64,000 nucleotides of DNA from positions 25,525,248 through 25,589,247 of the forward strand of contig NW_004454177.1 in assembly GCF_000283155.1 (NCBI RefSeq). Reading direction: 5' to 3'. Below, in pieces: positions 10,591-22,679 of the stretch. The translations under genes and the position numbers were made by a program. Below the pieces are notes generated by a model. That model saw only the letters and a program-made list of their open reading frames with translations. It was not told the origin of the DNA and did no database searches. The stretch is from Ceratotherium simum simum. Its lineage: Eukaryota; Chordata; Mammalia; Perissodactyla; Rhinocerotidae. Each line of letters opens with the position of its first letter. The stretch's first letter is position 1.

Positions 10591-11430
10591 ATGATAGTTG
10601 TTACTATTATTATTACATCCTCCCCTGCTCTGCTCTCTCAATAAAAAATTGTCAGACTAGAGGGACTGAAATCTCCCCAACATTGCCTGACTCTATTCAA
10701 AGACATTGGATTGGTCACAATCACCCTGGAAACCTATTATCTTGCTTCTTTTCTTTAGAGAAAAGTGCTAAACCAGTACTTGGCATAAAGTGTGAGGGGA
10801 TCAATATCATAGAGGCAAAAAATATATATCCCAGTTTATTTTTCTTTAGTTCATGACCTGCCCCATGTTCCTGTGATTTCTACTTTTACCCTGTCAGACA
10901 CAGACTTCTGTAGTTACATGACCATATTTTCTAAACTACAGATAAGGATCCATAGTCTCACAAATACAAGTGTTCTTAATGGGGCAACATGATTCAATAT
11001 TTTAAATCGGGACAGCTCTAGAAAAAAAAATGTAGGACATATGGTGACCATACCCCTAGTTCTCAAAGCCAGATGCCGACTGGCTCCAAGAGAAGAAAAC
11101 CAAAACAATCAGAAATCTCTTGTATTTGCCAAAACAAATCTTGTGTCTCTCCCAGTGTTATTCCTGTAGATATCTTTGTTTGAATTGGGCCTGTTCACCA
11201 GTTCCATTTCTGCTACCATCTCTGGGGATCAGGGAAAGAAAACACCTTCATGTTCACTCATGTTAGCTGGGAATTCTTTTTTGGGTGGATTTTAGGAGCA
11301 ATGGAAATTGGAAAATCTTTTTTTATTTTGTGGTTTCCCTTCCTTTTTTTTTTTTTTTCCTATTTAGAGAGTCTTCTGCTATAGCTTTTCCTTCTGGTCC
11401 CTCACTAATTAATAATCATCATAGTAAAAG
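10591..11430. other. Unassigned stretch
   Basis: No family was assigned. It includes a T-rich tract at about 11345-11358. The 89-codon open frame at 10587-10856 has no support. Confidence 0.35.
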
Positions 11431-11655
11431 TTATTATTATTAAACATACTCTATGTAATAGACATTTATCATGAATTTGCTCCTAAATATGCTTATCCTC
11501 ACAATGAACTTGCAAGGTAAATGTCATTGTTACCAGTGATTAGAGAGTATAAGAAACTTGCCCAAGTTCACAAAATTAGTAAGTCATAGAATAGGGATTT
11601 GAACCCAGAAATATCTGACTTACAAATTCTCTCCAATCTGTGTGTTACCTTTCAC
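11430..11655 (-). mobile_element. MIR SINE, antisense
   Basis: 'taagaaacttgcccaagttcac', 'attagtaagtcatagaatag' and 'gatttgaacccagaaa' are antisense MIR core and head. The tail region lies to the left. Confidence 0.85.
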
Positions 11656-11679
11656 AGATTGCCTTTCAGAAATCAGATT

Positions 11680-11885
11680 TAGCTTCAATAAACATACACT
11701 GAGCATCCACCAGGTGCTGTGCTAAAATATTTATTAAATTATTTCATCTGATTCTCACAGGAACCCCATGAGACAAGTAATGCTACCACCATTTTTGAAA
11801 GTGAAACACAATACCAAGAGATTAAGAAATTTTCCCAGGATCATCTGATTTGTAACTGGTGGAGCCAGGAATCAAGTCTACTTTT
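11680..11885 (-). mobile_element. Second MIR SINE, antisense, adjacent
   Basis: 'aataaacatacactgagcatcc', 'tctgattctcacaggaacccc' and 'gtggagccaggaatcaagtc' give the antisense MIR order. It follows the previous MIR in the same orientation with about 25 bp between them. Their sequences differ widely, so these are separate insertions. Confidence 0.8.
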
Positions 11886-12688
11886 TTTTTTTTTTTGCTT
11901 GCAGGTTCACAATTCTTTCTAAATCCCCATATGGCATCTGGTAGCAGAAGTGCAAAATGGGGTATGTTTAGAAACTTGAGTACCAGGAAGATATTAAATG
12001 AAAAAGCAGACAGGGAAGGTGGGATCTAATACCTTCACAGAGTCCCATCCTTTAGTATGAATGAGTTTATCATTGGTAAATAGTGGAAACAGAGCTGGTG
12101 AGTACAGAGGAGAGTAGAAAAGGGCAGAAAATTAGAGAAAGGAACACTGGATGTCAGCTCAGTATCACTTAGGTGTTAGTACTGTGTAGGGCCAGCCTTT
12201 GTCATTTTAATTGATCATAATTTTAACCAACAATATTTATTAGAAAAGGCTTCAAGAGACTGTTTCAATTTTGGGAGAAAGTAGAAACACAGAGTAAAAC
12301 CAAGCAGAAAAAAAAATTGGCGTCAAAAGAGTAAATGTCAGAAAGTAAAATAATTTTGATTTTGGTCTGAGAAGCAGAGTACCTCTTTTTAAGTGGTTCT
12401 GCTATAAATGAGAAAAAGATAAAAACATTAAAAGTTAAAATCTTAAATAATTTCCAGTTGAGATTATGGAGCTATTCCATCCTTCCAATTTACCTCCTCC
12501 AACATTTTAGCTGCTCAAATACATTTGACTTGGTGTGGAGAAAGTAGAGGGGAAACAGTAACATTCTCCATGTTCATTTTGACCTCAGCCTTCTTAATTC
12601 TTATTTTCTGAATGAATTCCCACCAACCCCAGTTTTGGAGATCCTACATGTGCCTCAGAGTAAATGTGGCATAAACAGAAAATTTAAA
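11886..12688. other. Unassigned stretch
   Basis: A poly-T of about 14 nt near 11883-11896 opens it, then there is no recognised repeat. Confidence 0.35.
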
Positions 12689-12689
12689 A

Positions 12690-13000
12690 GATCACAATAA
12701 AATCTCCCACAATCCCGCTGTCCTGACATTGTTAACATTTTGACATATTTCTAATTTGTTTTTCTATCTTTTATTCCAAAATTGAGATTATAAAAAATAA
12801 GTTTTTTTTTTTACTGAAAGTATATCTAAAGCATTTTCCATGTCATTAGTGTTTGAGGACATGGATTTTAATCACAGTAATAAGCGTGTATTTACATAAT
12901 GTGGTGTATTTAAGCAATCCTCTGTGGTTGGATATTTAGATTGATTTCAAATTTTTACCGTTATAAATGTGGTGTTCATCTCTGTATGTAATCATCCCAT
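12690..13000 (-). mobile_element. Antisense L1M-type 3' end fragment
   Basis: On the minus strand this reads as an old L1 ORF2 end/3' UTR. On the plus strand the telling blocks are 'acattgttaacattttgaca', 'agcattttccatgtcatta' and 'tagattgatttcaaattttta'. It appears to belong to the same family as 4380-4770. Confidence 0.6.
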
Positions 13001-13031
13001 GGCCCATTCCTCTTTCAGCCCACCCTTTGCT

Positions 13032-13347
13032 CAGTGTTTCTCAGCTTTTTTTCCCTCACAGACATGATTGATGGCATTCATATATGAGATTTTCCTAGGG
13101 TTATGTCTTAAACTTACCTAAGATTATATCCAATTTCTTGTGTTTTAATTAAATGTAATAACTTTACATTTTTCTTCCCCTCAAGGAAACATAGAAGAGT
13201 GAAAATGAGTAAAAGTGATATAAGGGATTTCTGTGAGTCTGCTATATTTTATCAAAGAAAGTTTAAATTTCAGTACTTTATTATTAGCAATACTGTATTT
13301 CAAGCATATCTTATAGTTGGTTTTGCCACCTAATTTGAGAAACACTG
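13032..13347. mobile_element. hAT-type DNA transposon with terminal inverted repeats
   Basis: The element starts 'cagtgtttctca' and ends 'tgagaaacactg', exact 12-bp inverted termini of hAT/Charlie style about 316 bp apart. The flanks ('cctttgct' left, 'tttagctg' right) are compatible with a decayed 8-bp target duplication. It has no transposase frame and is therefore non-autonomous. The family was not named. Confidence 0.7.
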
Positions 13348-13569
13348 TTTAGCTGACCTTTGCCAGCAACCTATACTCTCTGAGTGGCTTGGGCGTGCAT
13401 TTTCTCATCAAAGACCACATCTAGCTATGATTTCTGTCTTTAGGAATAAATGGACTCATAGTAGTAAATTGTAAGCTGTAGACAGAATTAGGTCTTCAGT
13501 TTTGAGAAGAGTGTAGCTTGAGCTTTGGGCAGGCTGAATAAGCATAAATGGATGTTCTTATCCATCCCC

Positions 13570-13660
13570 ATCCCACCCCTGTCCCGAGATTCTGATGCAG
13601 TTTTTCTGGGGACGCCCCTTTCCCATGCCCCCTGACTCTAAACCACTGCTTTAGATGGTT
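13570..13660 (-). mobile_element. Possible MER5-type hAT fragment
   Basis: 'gagattctgatgcagttttt' followed by 'ctaaaccactgctt' resembles one half of a MER5 element. It is short and diverged. Confidence 0.4.
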
Positions 13661-14040
13661 TAACTACGCCTTTTTGTTCCCTCAGGCCAACATACGGTAG
13701 TCTGAAATTCTAGCTGATTCAGCTCCCTACCTCTTTAGCATTGAGTGAGTAAGACGAAGATGGGTTTTTTCTTAGGTTGCGAGATGTGTAACCATTTAAG
13801 AGAACTGAAGAGTAGATGAGTTGGGGCACACGGGTGGTAACTTGCTTTTATCTCCTCCAGGGAAGGTGCTCTACTTGAAGCACTTGTAGGATGTGACCTT
13901 TCCACAGTTAAGTAGGGCACTGTCTTCTAGACTTGGTGTTGGCAAACCAGCCCATCTTGATGAGTCTGAATGATGCATTTGGAATAGTCTAATCATAGGT
14001 AAAAGACATTTACCTACTAGAATATTTTTAATGCTATATT
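13661..14040. other. Unassigned stretch
   Basis: No repeat was recognised. The 61-codon antisense open frame at 13735-13920 is unsupported. Confidence 0.35.
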
Positions 14041-14480
14041 AGTTGACCCTTTTGGCTGCAATGACAGCACTAACACTTGAACTAATTTTTTTAAGGGAAT
14101 TTATTTTGTTTATTAAATCAAAGAAATTTTTTAACAACCACATTATGAGAAGGACAGGGATGCTGCCGGACAAGGAAACAACTAGAACCAGAGACGCATA
14201 TGATGTCAGAACTCTCTCTCTCTGCCCCCTCTCTCTTTCTCTCTCTCCAGTTCTTATGTGGGCTTCTTTCCTCACGGGAACTTCATTCTGTGTCACTGCG
14301 TATCAGTTTTGTCCACATTGCTGAAAACATGGGAGAGTGGGTGGGAGTGATAGTTTCAAGTTTTAGATCTTACAGTTTCCACCTCCGGGGAGGACTGGCA
14401 GATTTTTCTACCATCTCAAGCTCAAGACTACAAGAAAAAGACTCATGGGCTAGTTTGGTTTAGGTGTTCACATAGGACCA
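14041..14480. other. Possible old interspersed repeat with a (TC)n core
   Basis: A CT-rich microsatellite-like tract spans about 14211-14248. The surrounding sequence has the texture of an old LTR or DNA element but could not be assigned. Both strands carry incidental open frames here. Confidence 0.3.
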
Positions 14481-16060
14481 ATAAATTGTGAACAAGGAGA
14501 TGCCATAAGAAAAATGTTGAAGACATTAAGAAGGAAAGTTTCTCCTAGAAGTGTTTCCTCTATCAGGCTGCATGGAAGCATTATATTTCAGATGATTTGC
14601 TGAAGAAGGGAGAGAAAAGGGAGTTGAAATTGGAGGGAAGAGGAAAGGAAAGAGAATATTAGATGATACACATGCGAGTCGCTTATTTTTCCTGGTGGTC
14701 ATGAATCTCTTTTTCCCCCAACTGTCCGGCACTAAGGCTAGAGGCTAGAGGTCATCTTCTCCAGCATAGGAAAGCAGGAGCTGGGTGTGTTTTGCAGGGT
14801 GTCAGTTTTCCCTGGTGAGTTTCTGCTGCAAAACAGCAGGACTTTTTGCTCTTTCCCACACCCTGGCATTCAGCAGACTGCTACCTTCCACTGCAGCAAA
14901 CTGAAAATTGCATGCTAATGGGAAACACATATGTAACATTCAAACCGGGTTTTTTATTAAATGGTCTCAGCACTGGCTGGTATTCATTTGAATAATTTAC
15001 TGGGGTTGCCTATGGACTATGTGTGTGTGTTAAAGGTTTTCAAGGCATGTCACGTTGCTCCAGAGTTCCCAGCTTGCCACACAATTCTTGCCACAGAATC
15101 CAAGCAGGTTTCTGCTGAACTTTGGAGGGTAGACAGGATACTCAGCCCTCAGCGGCACCTCATCGGGGCACATGATCGTGAATGAAGAACGAATATCCTA
15201 AAATGAATTCATTTATTTCTCACAGACAGCAAGGTTCAGGCACCACTTTGGTAAACAGAAAACAATCACCTTGGAAAGCATTGTATGTTCTGATGGTCAG
15301 GAATTACCCATAAAAGCCACAATGCAAAAAGCAATAGGAATTGGAACAGGCAAGTATGAGACAGGTCTCTACTGGTCCACACCATTTATAGCTGAGATTT
15401 CAACATGAGAAGTAGTGGTTGACATTCACAGTCTTTCTTACAGAAGCACGCCACCCAAGTCCACGCCAAGGAGAGTAGGTGTGATATGGATGCAGGGCCC
15501 TGATTGGCTGACTTCTGGATCCGTGCTTTGAATTCCACACTAATGTAAACCATTCGTTTTGACTTTTACCCTTGGTGGAGATATCAAACTCAATAGGGTA
15601 TAGATGCCAGGCAGTTAAAAAAAAAATATTGTAGATGGGATGAATAAAATCTCATCTAAAGCAGAGAGCTTACACTTACTTCCAGCAGGTTATTGTTACA
15701 ACCTTGTTATTGTCCAAGCTTGTCTCTTTTTTTCTTTTAAGAGAACCTGTAAATCCAGCTCTTTCAAATACTGATTGCATATGGCTGCCCAAATGTATGA
15801 ATGGACTGTTTTAGGGCACTTTCACCCTGTAGGGCTCAAACTTTCAGCTATCTCTGCCTATTTTTGAAGTTCTAGCCTTTAGCATTCTATGTTTCTGTTC
15901 TTTCTTTGGTGTACAGAGAAGTTATCTTGTTTTTGAGCAAGGCTACATCTTTTTATCTTTCATCCAATATTTTATTTTTCTTTGCTGTGTTTGAGCAGGG
16001 AAGGGAACTCAGTACCGTTGTGACAAGAAGCCTGGGTTCATGCTCTTTCAGCTATACCAT
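14481..16060. other. Unassigned, repeat-poor interval
   Basis: About 1.6 kb with no recognised interspersed repeat. 'atgctaat' at 14912-14919 is an octamer (POU)-like site in a segment that also holds 'attcatttgaataattta' near 14980. Nothing coding was seen. Confidence 0.35.
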
Positions 16061-16069
16061 ATACCCTTG

Positions 16070-16440
16070 GTTGGGATGCCTTAATCTGTTATAATTCAAT
16101 CCATCTCATCTGCAAGGACTGAATTTGTTAAATTTCCTGCTGAAATTCACATACCATATGTCGACAGTAGTCCTTTCCTCTCCTGATCTAGCAGCACCAT
16201 GAAGGGAAGAAATTAGATTAGTTTGGTATATTTTTTCTTAGTAGACTTATGCTGTTTTCAAGCAATCATCACTTTCTTTGCTCAGTGCTATCATAAATCT
16301 ATTTAATGCTTTATTTTATAATTTTGCCAGGAATCAGTAGCAATCTTAGTGGCCTACTTTTTCTGAGATCTTTTGTTCTCCTCCTTTTTAAAGTTAGGAT
16401 AGCAGGTACCTGAATATTTTTGAAACTTTGTTTATTCTTG
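16070..16440. mobile_element. Possible L3/CR1 LINE relic
   Basis: 'ttttgccaggaatcagtagca', 'gtggcctactttttctgagatc' and 'ctcctttttaaagttaggatag' follow blocks remembered from CR1/L3-clade LINE sequence. Divergence is very high, so this is tentative. Confidence 0.4.
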
Positions 16441-17035
16441 TGATTATTAAAATTACAGCCTTGTATCAATGGCACAAAACTGGAGGGGAAGCTAAATGTT
16501 TAGGAACAGTATCCAGGCCCAGAAAGATCTTAACAAGTTAAAACAATGAACCTAATTTCATGAAACACATTTTAGAAAGTATAAACTCTTATATTTAAGC
16601 AGAAAAAGAAAAGAAAAGAATTATGAAAAGAAATCAAAGATTTTGATTGACTGTCAGCTTTAGTAGGAGTCCTAAGTGTGATGTGGCTGACAAAAATAGA
16701 AAAAAACAAACAAAAACAATAAAACACACTACTTAAAAAGTAATACAATATTCAGGAAGCGGGGGGTGGTATTTTAAAAAACATGAAGCTTAGTAGAAGA
16801 GTACATATATTTTTTGATAGATTTAGGATTACCATTGGCTGGAATTACAGAGTTTACATTTATTATAAAAAAAAAAAAATCTAGGATCCTATCCTTGCAG
16901 TCCCCTAAACTCTCCACATTACAAACAAACGTGCTTACAGGATGAGGAGAGTATATCATATCAGGTCCCAAAGCAGCTTTATTTTATTCCAAAACCAAAC
17001 TACGTTTCTCCCCAGTCCTCCTTCTAGAGTGTTCT
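16441..17035. other. Unassigned A-rich stretch
   Basis: Several A-runs (for example 16868-16880) and an 'aaacaaacaaaaacaataaaac' tract. No repeat family or coding signal is clear. Confidence 0.35.
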
Positions 17036-17039
17036 CTCT

Positions 17040-17380
17040 CTCAGTGAAGGTACCACCAACACCCAGTTGTCTATGTCACACACTCTGGACCTCCGTTTTC
17101 CAATCAGTCCCAGCACCTGGTGAGTCACTAGGCCCACATTCGTGCTTCCTCCCGTCTGAGAGAAGTACATCTCCCAGGCGTTTCCATCGCAGCTGTGCAG
17201 ACCCTCATCTCAATGGCTATCACACAACGCCCCCTCTTTTCTTGTTTCCTTCCCATCAGTTCCTGCCCTTGCTGGTCTATAAGCATCTTGAGACCAAAGC
17301 ATCTGTTTTCTTCATCACTGTGCTCCAATGCCTGTCACATTGCTCAACACAAAGTTTTTTCTCAATAAAAATTTGTAGAG
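17040..17380 (+). mobile_element. L2 LINE, internally rearranged
   Basis: 'accaccaacacccagttgtc' and 'tttccaatcagtcccagcacc' are L2 interior blocks. 'tataagcatcttgagacc', 'tgctccaatgcctgtcacat' and 'ctcaataaaaattt' are its 3' end. The 151-codon open frame at 16942-17397 runs through this element and is chance. Confidence 0.6.
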
Positions 17381-17484
17381 GTATATGCTTAGTTTAACCT
17401 GGGGAAGTCATGAAAAATCTGAAAGATGTCTTCTAATATTTCTACACAAACATATCAAAGAGGTGTGAGACCACATGATGAGTC

Positions 17485-17630
17485 TGAGAAGCAGTACAGT
17501 GTAGTGATGAAAAGTGAAGATTGTGGTCAGCTGCCTGGGTTCAAATTCTACCTCCTCTGCTTAATGGGTGTGTGGCCTCGGACAAGTTATTTATCCTTCC
17601 CAAGCCTCATAGGTAAAATAGCACCTACAT
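17485..17630 (+). mobile_element. MIR SINE
   Basis: 'gcagtacagtgtagtgatg', 'ctgcctgggttcaaattcta' and 'gtgtggcctcggacaagttat' are the MIR head and core. The 3' part is replaced by a TA/CA microsatellite. Confidence 0.85.
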
Positions 17631-17663
17631 ATATATTATATATACATCCTATCTCTTTCTATG

Positions 17664-17666
<3 letters not shown>

Positions 17667-17702
<36 letters not shown>
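17667..17702. repeat. (AC)n microsatellite
   Basis: An uninterrupted AC tract of about 18 units, preceded by a TA-rich run at 17628-17666. It probably grew from the A/T-rich 3' end of the MIR. Confidence 0.95.
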
Positions 17703-17705
<3 letters not shown>

Positions 17706-17789
17706 TGTACAATATAACTGAGGCAAAGTGCAGTCATTTTACGCTTGGGTGCTGTAGGTGGCTGGAGTAGAAAAGTGCACAGAGAGGCT

Positions 17790-18110
17790 ATGAGGTGGGC
17801 ACAGAGGTACTGTGCCTGTGGTAGTGGTGAGAATGATTCTGCTCCCCAGGAGTGGGGACATGGCTCAGCTTGACCAATCAGAATCCTCCATCCACCTGCC
17901 ACAGTGGATATGCAACCCTGTGTTCACCAAAGGCCTCCCTCTACCTCAAACAAATGTTGATGGGAGCAAGGCAGGGAGGTGGGGTGAACAGCATGCAATA
18001 AGATCGGGGTCCAGGAGGATACACCTCTTGTGTATTTCACGCAAATTACCCGTGCCTTGCCTTGTCCAGCCTATTGTTTTGAGTTGCTCTGAGGCAGAGT
18101 CAAAATGGAA
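17790..18110 (+). mobile_element. Possible LTR of the family seen at 19065 and 26765
   Basis: 'gacatggctcagcttgacc' followed by 'aatcagaatcctccat' matches the 'ligand-like' opening block of the other two LTRs, and later 'gtccagcctattgttttgag' could be its end. Internal similarity is weak. Confidence 0.35.
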
Positions 18111-19060
18111 GCAGTTCTTTGAGAGCTAGAAAGATGGTAAAGAAGAATGTCTATTCCTAAGACACAAAAACTATAAGGACAGGTTACATATTCAAAGACC
18201 TTGACTCAGTAAGACAGCTAGCTCTGTTTAGTAACAAATTGACCAGCTGTTGATTGAAGTTTTAAGGGGGTTGTGCTACCAGAGAAACCCTAAGCAAGCA
18301 GCATCTCAACCCTAAGAAACTGCTAAAGCTAAGATCTGCACCAATAGCAAGTGCACTGTTAGATCTGTTAGATCTAATAGATGCAGGGCAGTTTCCCAAA
18401 GAAGAATCATGTAACACTCTTCTCGGACATGGCCACAGAAGTCAAAGAATAAGGAAGATCCCCCTGGAGCAGAACCTGGAATCAGCTAGGAGGACTGTCC
18501 AAGATCTCACTGTCTCACTCCACTGCATACAGGGATTCCTCACTAATTCCATCTACCTGTGTGGGATATGCTGTGGACTAGTAACTCTTGCATATTGTCT
18601 TAATTTCTCTCCTTTTCCAACTGAGAATTTAAATTGTGAATATTTTATTTTCCCTCCCTATTGCACACTCATTTTTTGAGGGAGAATGCTTTAATATAGC
18701 ACTTAGTAATGGGTTATAGGTCCATGAGGAGCCACATCTGGCCTTGCCCTAAAAGAACGCTTGTCAGTTGGAGAACCTCAGTTTATAGCTAGATGCAAGA
18801 ACTAGTGGTAACTGAGTGTCTCCCTTGGCAGAGGAAGTATGTCCTTTCTCTCCTGTTGTATATGGAGTAATTGACATCATGTGGGGGAAGGGGGTATATC
18901 CTAAATTGTCTGTGCATGAAGAATGGGGTGAGTAAAATATTTTTGTCTATACAGTATCATTCTGCATTCCTTCTTTTGGGTAATTATCCTTCCCCCACTT
19001 CACAGTAATTCTGTTCAGCTCGTGTGGTTCAAAGGAGACTGATTCCTCTTCCCTCACCCC
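18111..19060. other. Unassigned stretch
   Basis: Nearly 1 kb with no assigned repeat. A short tandem 'gttagatct' occurs at about 18358-18376. LTR or retroviral debris is possible but unproven. Confidence 0.35.
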
Positions 19061-19064
19061 CTCA

Positions 19065-19305
19065 GTCCCTACAGATGGGCCTTTGACTCAGAACTGATGG
19101 ACCAGAATCCTCCATGCTCACAACTACAGTGATTGGTGCACAGATGTCTGTGAGAGACACATCAGCCCAATCAGTCTTCAAACCACTGGATCCAGTTATG
19201 CCTAAACACTCAAGGGAATTTTCAATTAATCCACTCTTAAAAATCATGATAATTTGAGTTGGGGAGCTGTGACTTGCAATTGAAAGATTCATGACTAATA
19301 CTCAG
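19065..19305 (+). mobile_element. Solo LTR, MaLR/ERV-L type
   Basis: 'accagaatcctccatgctca', 'actacagtgattggtgcaca' and the closing 'aatttgagttggggagctgt', 'gacttgcaattgaaagattc', 'atgactaatac' form the end of a common mammalian LTR. The middle is deleted relative to the copy at 26765-27240. Confidence 0.6.
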
Positions 19306-21235
19306 CTTCTTATATGGGAAATATTTCCTAACATTGAGAGCTGGCCAAGAATGGAATGGACTATTTTGAATACCCTTTCCCTGGAGGTTATCCAGTAACC
19401 GGATAACCACATCAACATGAAATGCATTCACTCACTACCCAAAGGAAGACAACTCAAAACCTCATCCAGGGCTGTATCTAGCTCTAAGTACATAAGCTCT
19501 AGGCAATGTGTCATTCTTTCCATCAAGGTCCAATGTGACTCTTCTTGGTGCTCAGAGATGTACTTCCAAGGATTCCTGCATGAGCAAGAATGGATAGAGA
19601 TGGTTCTTGGGTAAACAATCACTAATGTGTGCCAGACCACTAAGCAGATATTTTTGTAGAGAATATCTTATATATTCCTTAAGTCCCATTCAAACCTGAT
19701 ATACTCTTATCCTATGAAATAAAAATAGAAAAAAAAATCAACTTTAAAAAAATGCTTTTCCTAGTCTATTTTGTTCCTATTACATATTCTTGCCTACTCC
19801 ATCTCTAGGGTTAACAGGTAGTTGCTCAAACCTCCTTTTCCATTAGACATTAATCTATCTTCACTTTATCAATGGGAAATGAGTGTTGAAATTTCTCAAG
19901 CTTGATATAAACTGATATAGCTTGAGTTTATCTAATTTTGGTGAGGATTACTGCCGTAGAGTACAGATTTTTGTTGTGAGGCATCTGTATAAAGACATTT
20001 TAATTCCTGGAGCAACTTAGACTGCAAGAGGTTGAACATTTCCTTCTGTTAATCCTTTAAAAAATAATAGTCATAGTGCCTGTGGCTTGTGAAGTTTTAT
20101 GGGAAGCCAGGAAGAGAAGCTGTAGTATGAAAGGGTGCTTATTAAAATCCTACATACATTATGTATGAGTCTGCACTTTTTTTGACCTCCTCTCCTGGAA
20201 CCGTCCCAATCCAGATTACACCAGGCTGAGTTGTGAAACTCAGAGAAAACTGCAAACCTCTTTAATTGGGGCATTAGGAAGTTTCAAAACACCAGTTCAA
20301 GAAAGCCTCTCAAGGCTTTAAGTTTCTCAAAACGTATAAGCCAAGTTCCTGTGCGAATGCGATGTTCTACGCTGAGACAGATAGCTGCAGTCAACATTGA
20401 CTATGTCAGGCTGGTGGCCTGTCAAAAACAGGGACTGAAAGCCTTATTTTAGAGTCTTTATGGAACTAGCAAAACTAGGGAAATAATAAGTGCACGGCAG
20501 AGGGTTCTGCTTTTGGATTTATCAACTATAGATTCTCCACTTATCAGCCTTGGCAGACATAAATGAATAGGTGTTTAGTATAAAGGGAAGATAGAAGTAA
20601 CATGGAAAGAACAGATGCTTTTTTAAGGCACATTTAAAATTCTCAGAACCAGCTGGTTTGGAATTCTGGAAGGAGCCTTAATCTTTTGATCTGGTGAAAG
20701 GCATCTTTGCAGCTTGAAAAGCAGCGAGACAAAAGGGGCTGCACGTCTTCTCTAACAGCTGAAAGCTCCCATTTGGTGAGAAGGGGATGGTTGAAATCAG
20801 GCAAGCAAAAATCAATTACTGCACCACCCACCTCTTCTTACACTCAACTACCTGAGCCAGGAGTTCAGGCTGGCAGGCACCCCTGAGCATCAGAAAACAA
20901 CTCAGAGAAGATGCATCTATGGTAGGGGTTGGTGGCGGCGTAGAAAGACAGTGAGAGGGCCAAGGCTTATCGCATGTAAAAGTGCCCCCACACTTGAGCA
21001 ATGGGAAAACTTTTCTTGGAGACCTGAATATATATAAGCCCAAGACAAGCATAGAATCTCTGACAACACAATTTAGAAAAATGCATTTTGGCTTTTATGT
21101 AGATCCAAAAGCATATTTGACCCAAGTTCTAACATTATTATCTGCTCTGTAATCATTATCTGTCTGAACTTTTACGTGCAGCTTACATCCTGTTCTAGGC
21201 ATTAGATTAGCAAAGGACTCAGAGAAATTCATTGC
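19306..21235. other. Unassigned interval
   Basis: About 1.9 kb without a recognised repeat or gene. Open frames at 19237-19640 lie on both strands and look incidental. Confidence 0.35.
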
Positions 21236-21239
21236 ATTT

Positions 21240-21355
21240 TTTTTCAGTAAGAATTACTGAAAATGCCAGGCATTGTGCAAGGTAGTCAGGACAGAAATGA
21301 ATCAACTCAGTTCTGCCCTGAAGGAATTTAGTGGCAAAAACATGAACACAAAAAT
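21240..21355 (-). mobile_element. L2 LINE 3' fragment, antisense
   Basis: 'aatgccaggcattgtgcaagg', 'tcagttctgccctgaaggaat' and 'tttagtggcaaaaacatg' fit the antisense L2 3' segment. Confidence 0.6.
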
Positions 21356-22675
21356 AATTAAGAGTTCTGGTTAAAAATTATTGACTGATGGTACCGGCTT
21401 ATCTCCTCTCCTTCTTCAAATTCTGCTAAAACAATTGTAAAGGAATAGAAAGAGGTATTAATCCATGGGGACAAAAAGAATAGAGGAGACGACAGCAAGT
21501 AGCAAATTGTTGGAATAAAGAAAGCAGATAGGAGAGAAGTGGCAGATTTAGAGGAATAGAAGAAGTTACAACCCAAGGAAGGGCCTGCTGGAGGGATACC
21601 AAAAGGAAGGGCGAGATTTGCCCACAAGTAGTTACTAATGCTTATTAGGGGCTGGGAGGTGGGCACACTGGACACGACTAATAACCCTACTTTAAATTCA
21701 TAATCACCAACTACTACTTTGAAATTTTCAGTACTGTTACCCTTGGATATGGCTGATCACATACCAAATAAATTCCACCCATTCTAGGCACAATAGAGCA
21801 GAGAGAGTAGGGAAGCTAATGAGAAAGTTCATTTATTGGTTTGCCTGGCAGAATGCCTCTGGGTCCATTTGTGTCTACACTAAAAGTAAACTGATTTGGC
21901 TTCCATCTTCCAAGTGTTCCACCGCTGCAGCAAGCCTTAAAAAAAAAAAAGACTATAGAGAAACATGCTCTCTTGTTAGCATAAAATAATTAGCTAAGTA
22001 CAAATGGGAAGCAAACCAAATGGTGAGGGAGTTCCTGTTGTTTACCTCCTTTCCAATTCTGGACTGTAGTTTCCAAAAGCAACAGGAAGGAAGTTTTGCC
22101 CCAAGAATTTTCAAACCACATAAACCAAACCTACAAATTCCCTTTGATTTGCCCCAGCTACCCAGCCTTTCCTGAGAAAGCAGCTCAGCTTGCTTTGCTT
22201 CTAGAAGTCATGATGTAGAGCAGCTCTAAAGAAAGGTACGCTCTCACCCCATGAGCCTGTGGAAGGCTCTGACACAATAAGATAAAGGGCCCATACTTTT
22301 GCTTTGAATTTTCCCTTGTGATCTCAACCGTAAAATGTGAGAATGTTGAGTGTTGCAACTAGGGCTGGTCAGTGGGTGGGGTTTCCATTCCTGCTTTTTG
22401 GATAATTCAATGAGAAACAGATTAAATATTCATAGCTCTGCCCTCAGTCTCTTTTTGCAGAAGCCAAAAACTGTCAAGCTGTTGGTAGAGACAAAAGCAA
22501 TTTTGCCAATGTCTGCGGTAAGTTTCCCAAGAGTGTGGAGGTGATATGAGCCAAACTGACCAGACCCAAGTTGACATTAAAAAAATATTTCTTTTAATTA
22601 AGATATGTTTCTGATCACGTATTCATTGCCAGTAATTTGGGAAATTCAGAAAAATATAAAGAAGAGAATTGACGA
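21356..22675. other. Unassigned interval
   Basis: No family was assigned. The 105-codon antisense open frame at 21358-21675 lacks domain features. Confidence 0.35.
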
Positions 22676-22679
22676 TTGC

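Noticed and set aside
16942..17397. 151-codon open frame as a possible gene
   Set aside because: It runs across sense L2 sequence including the L2 3' end, has no domain-like composition, and its pyrimidine-rich codons are those expected of L2.
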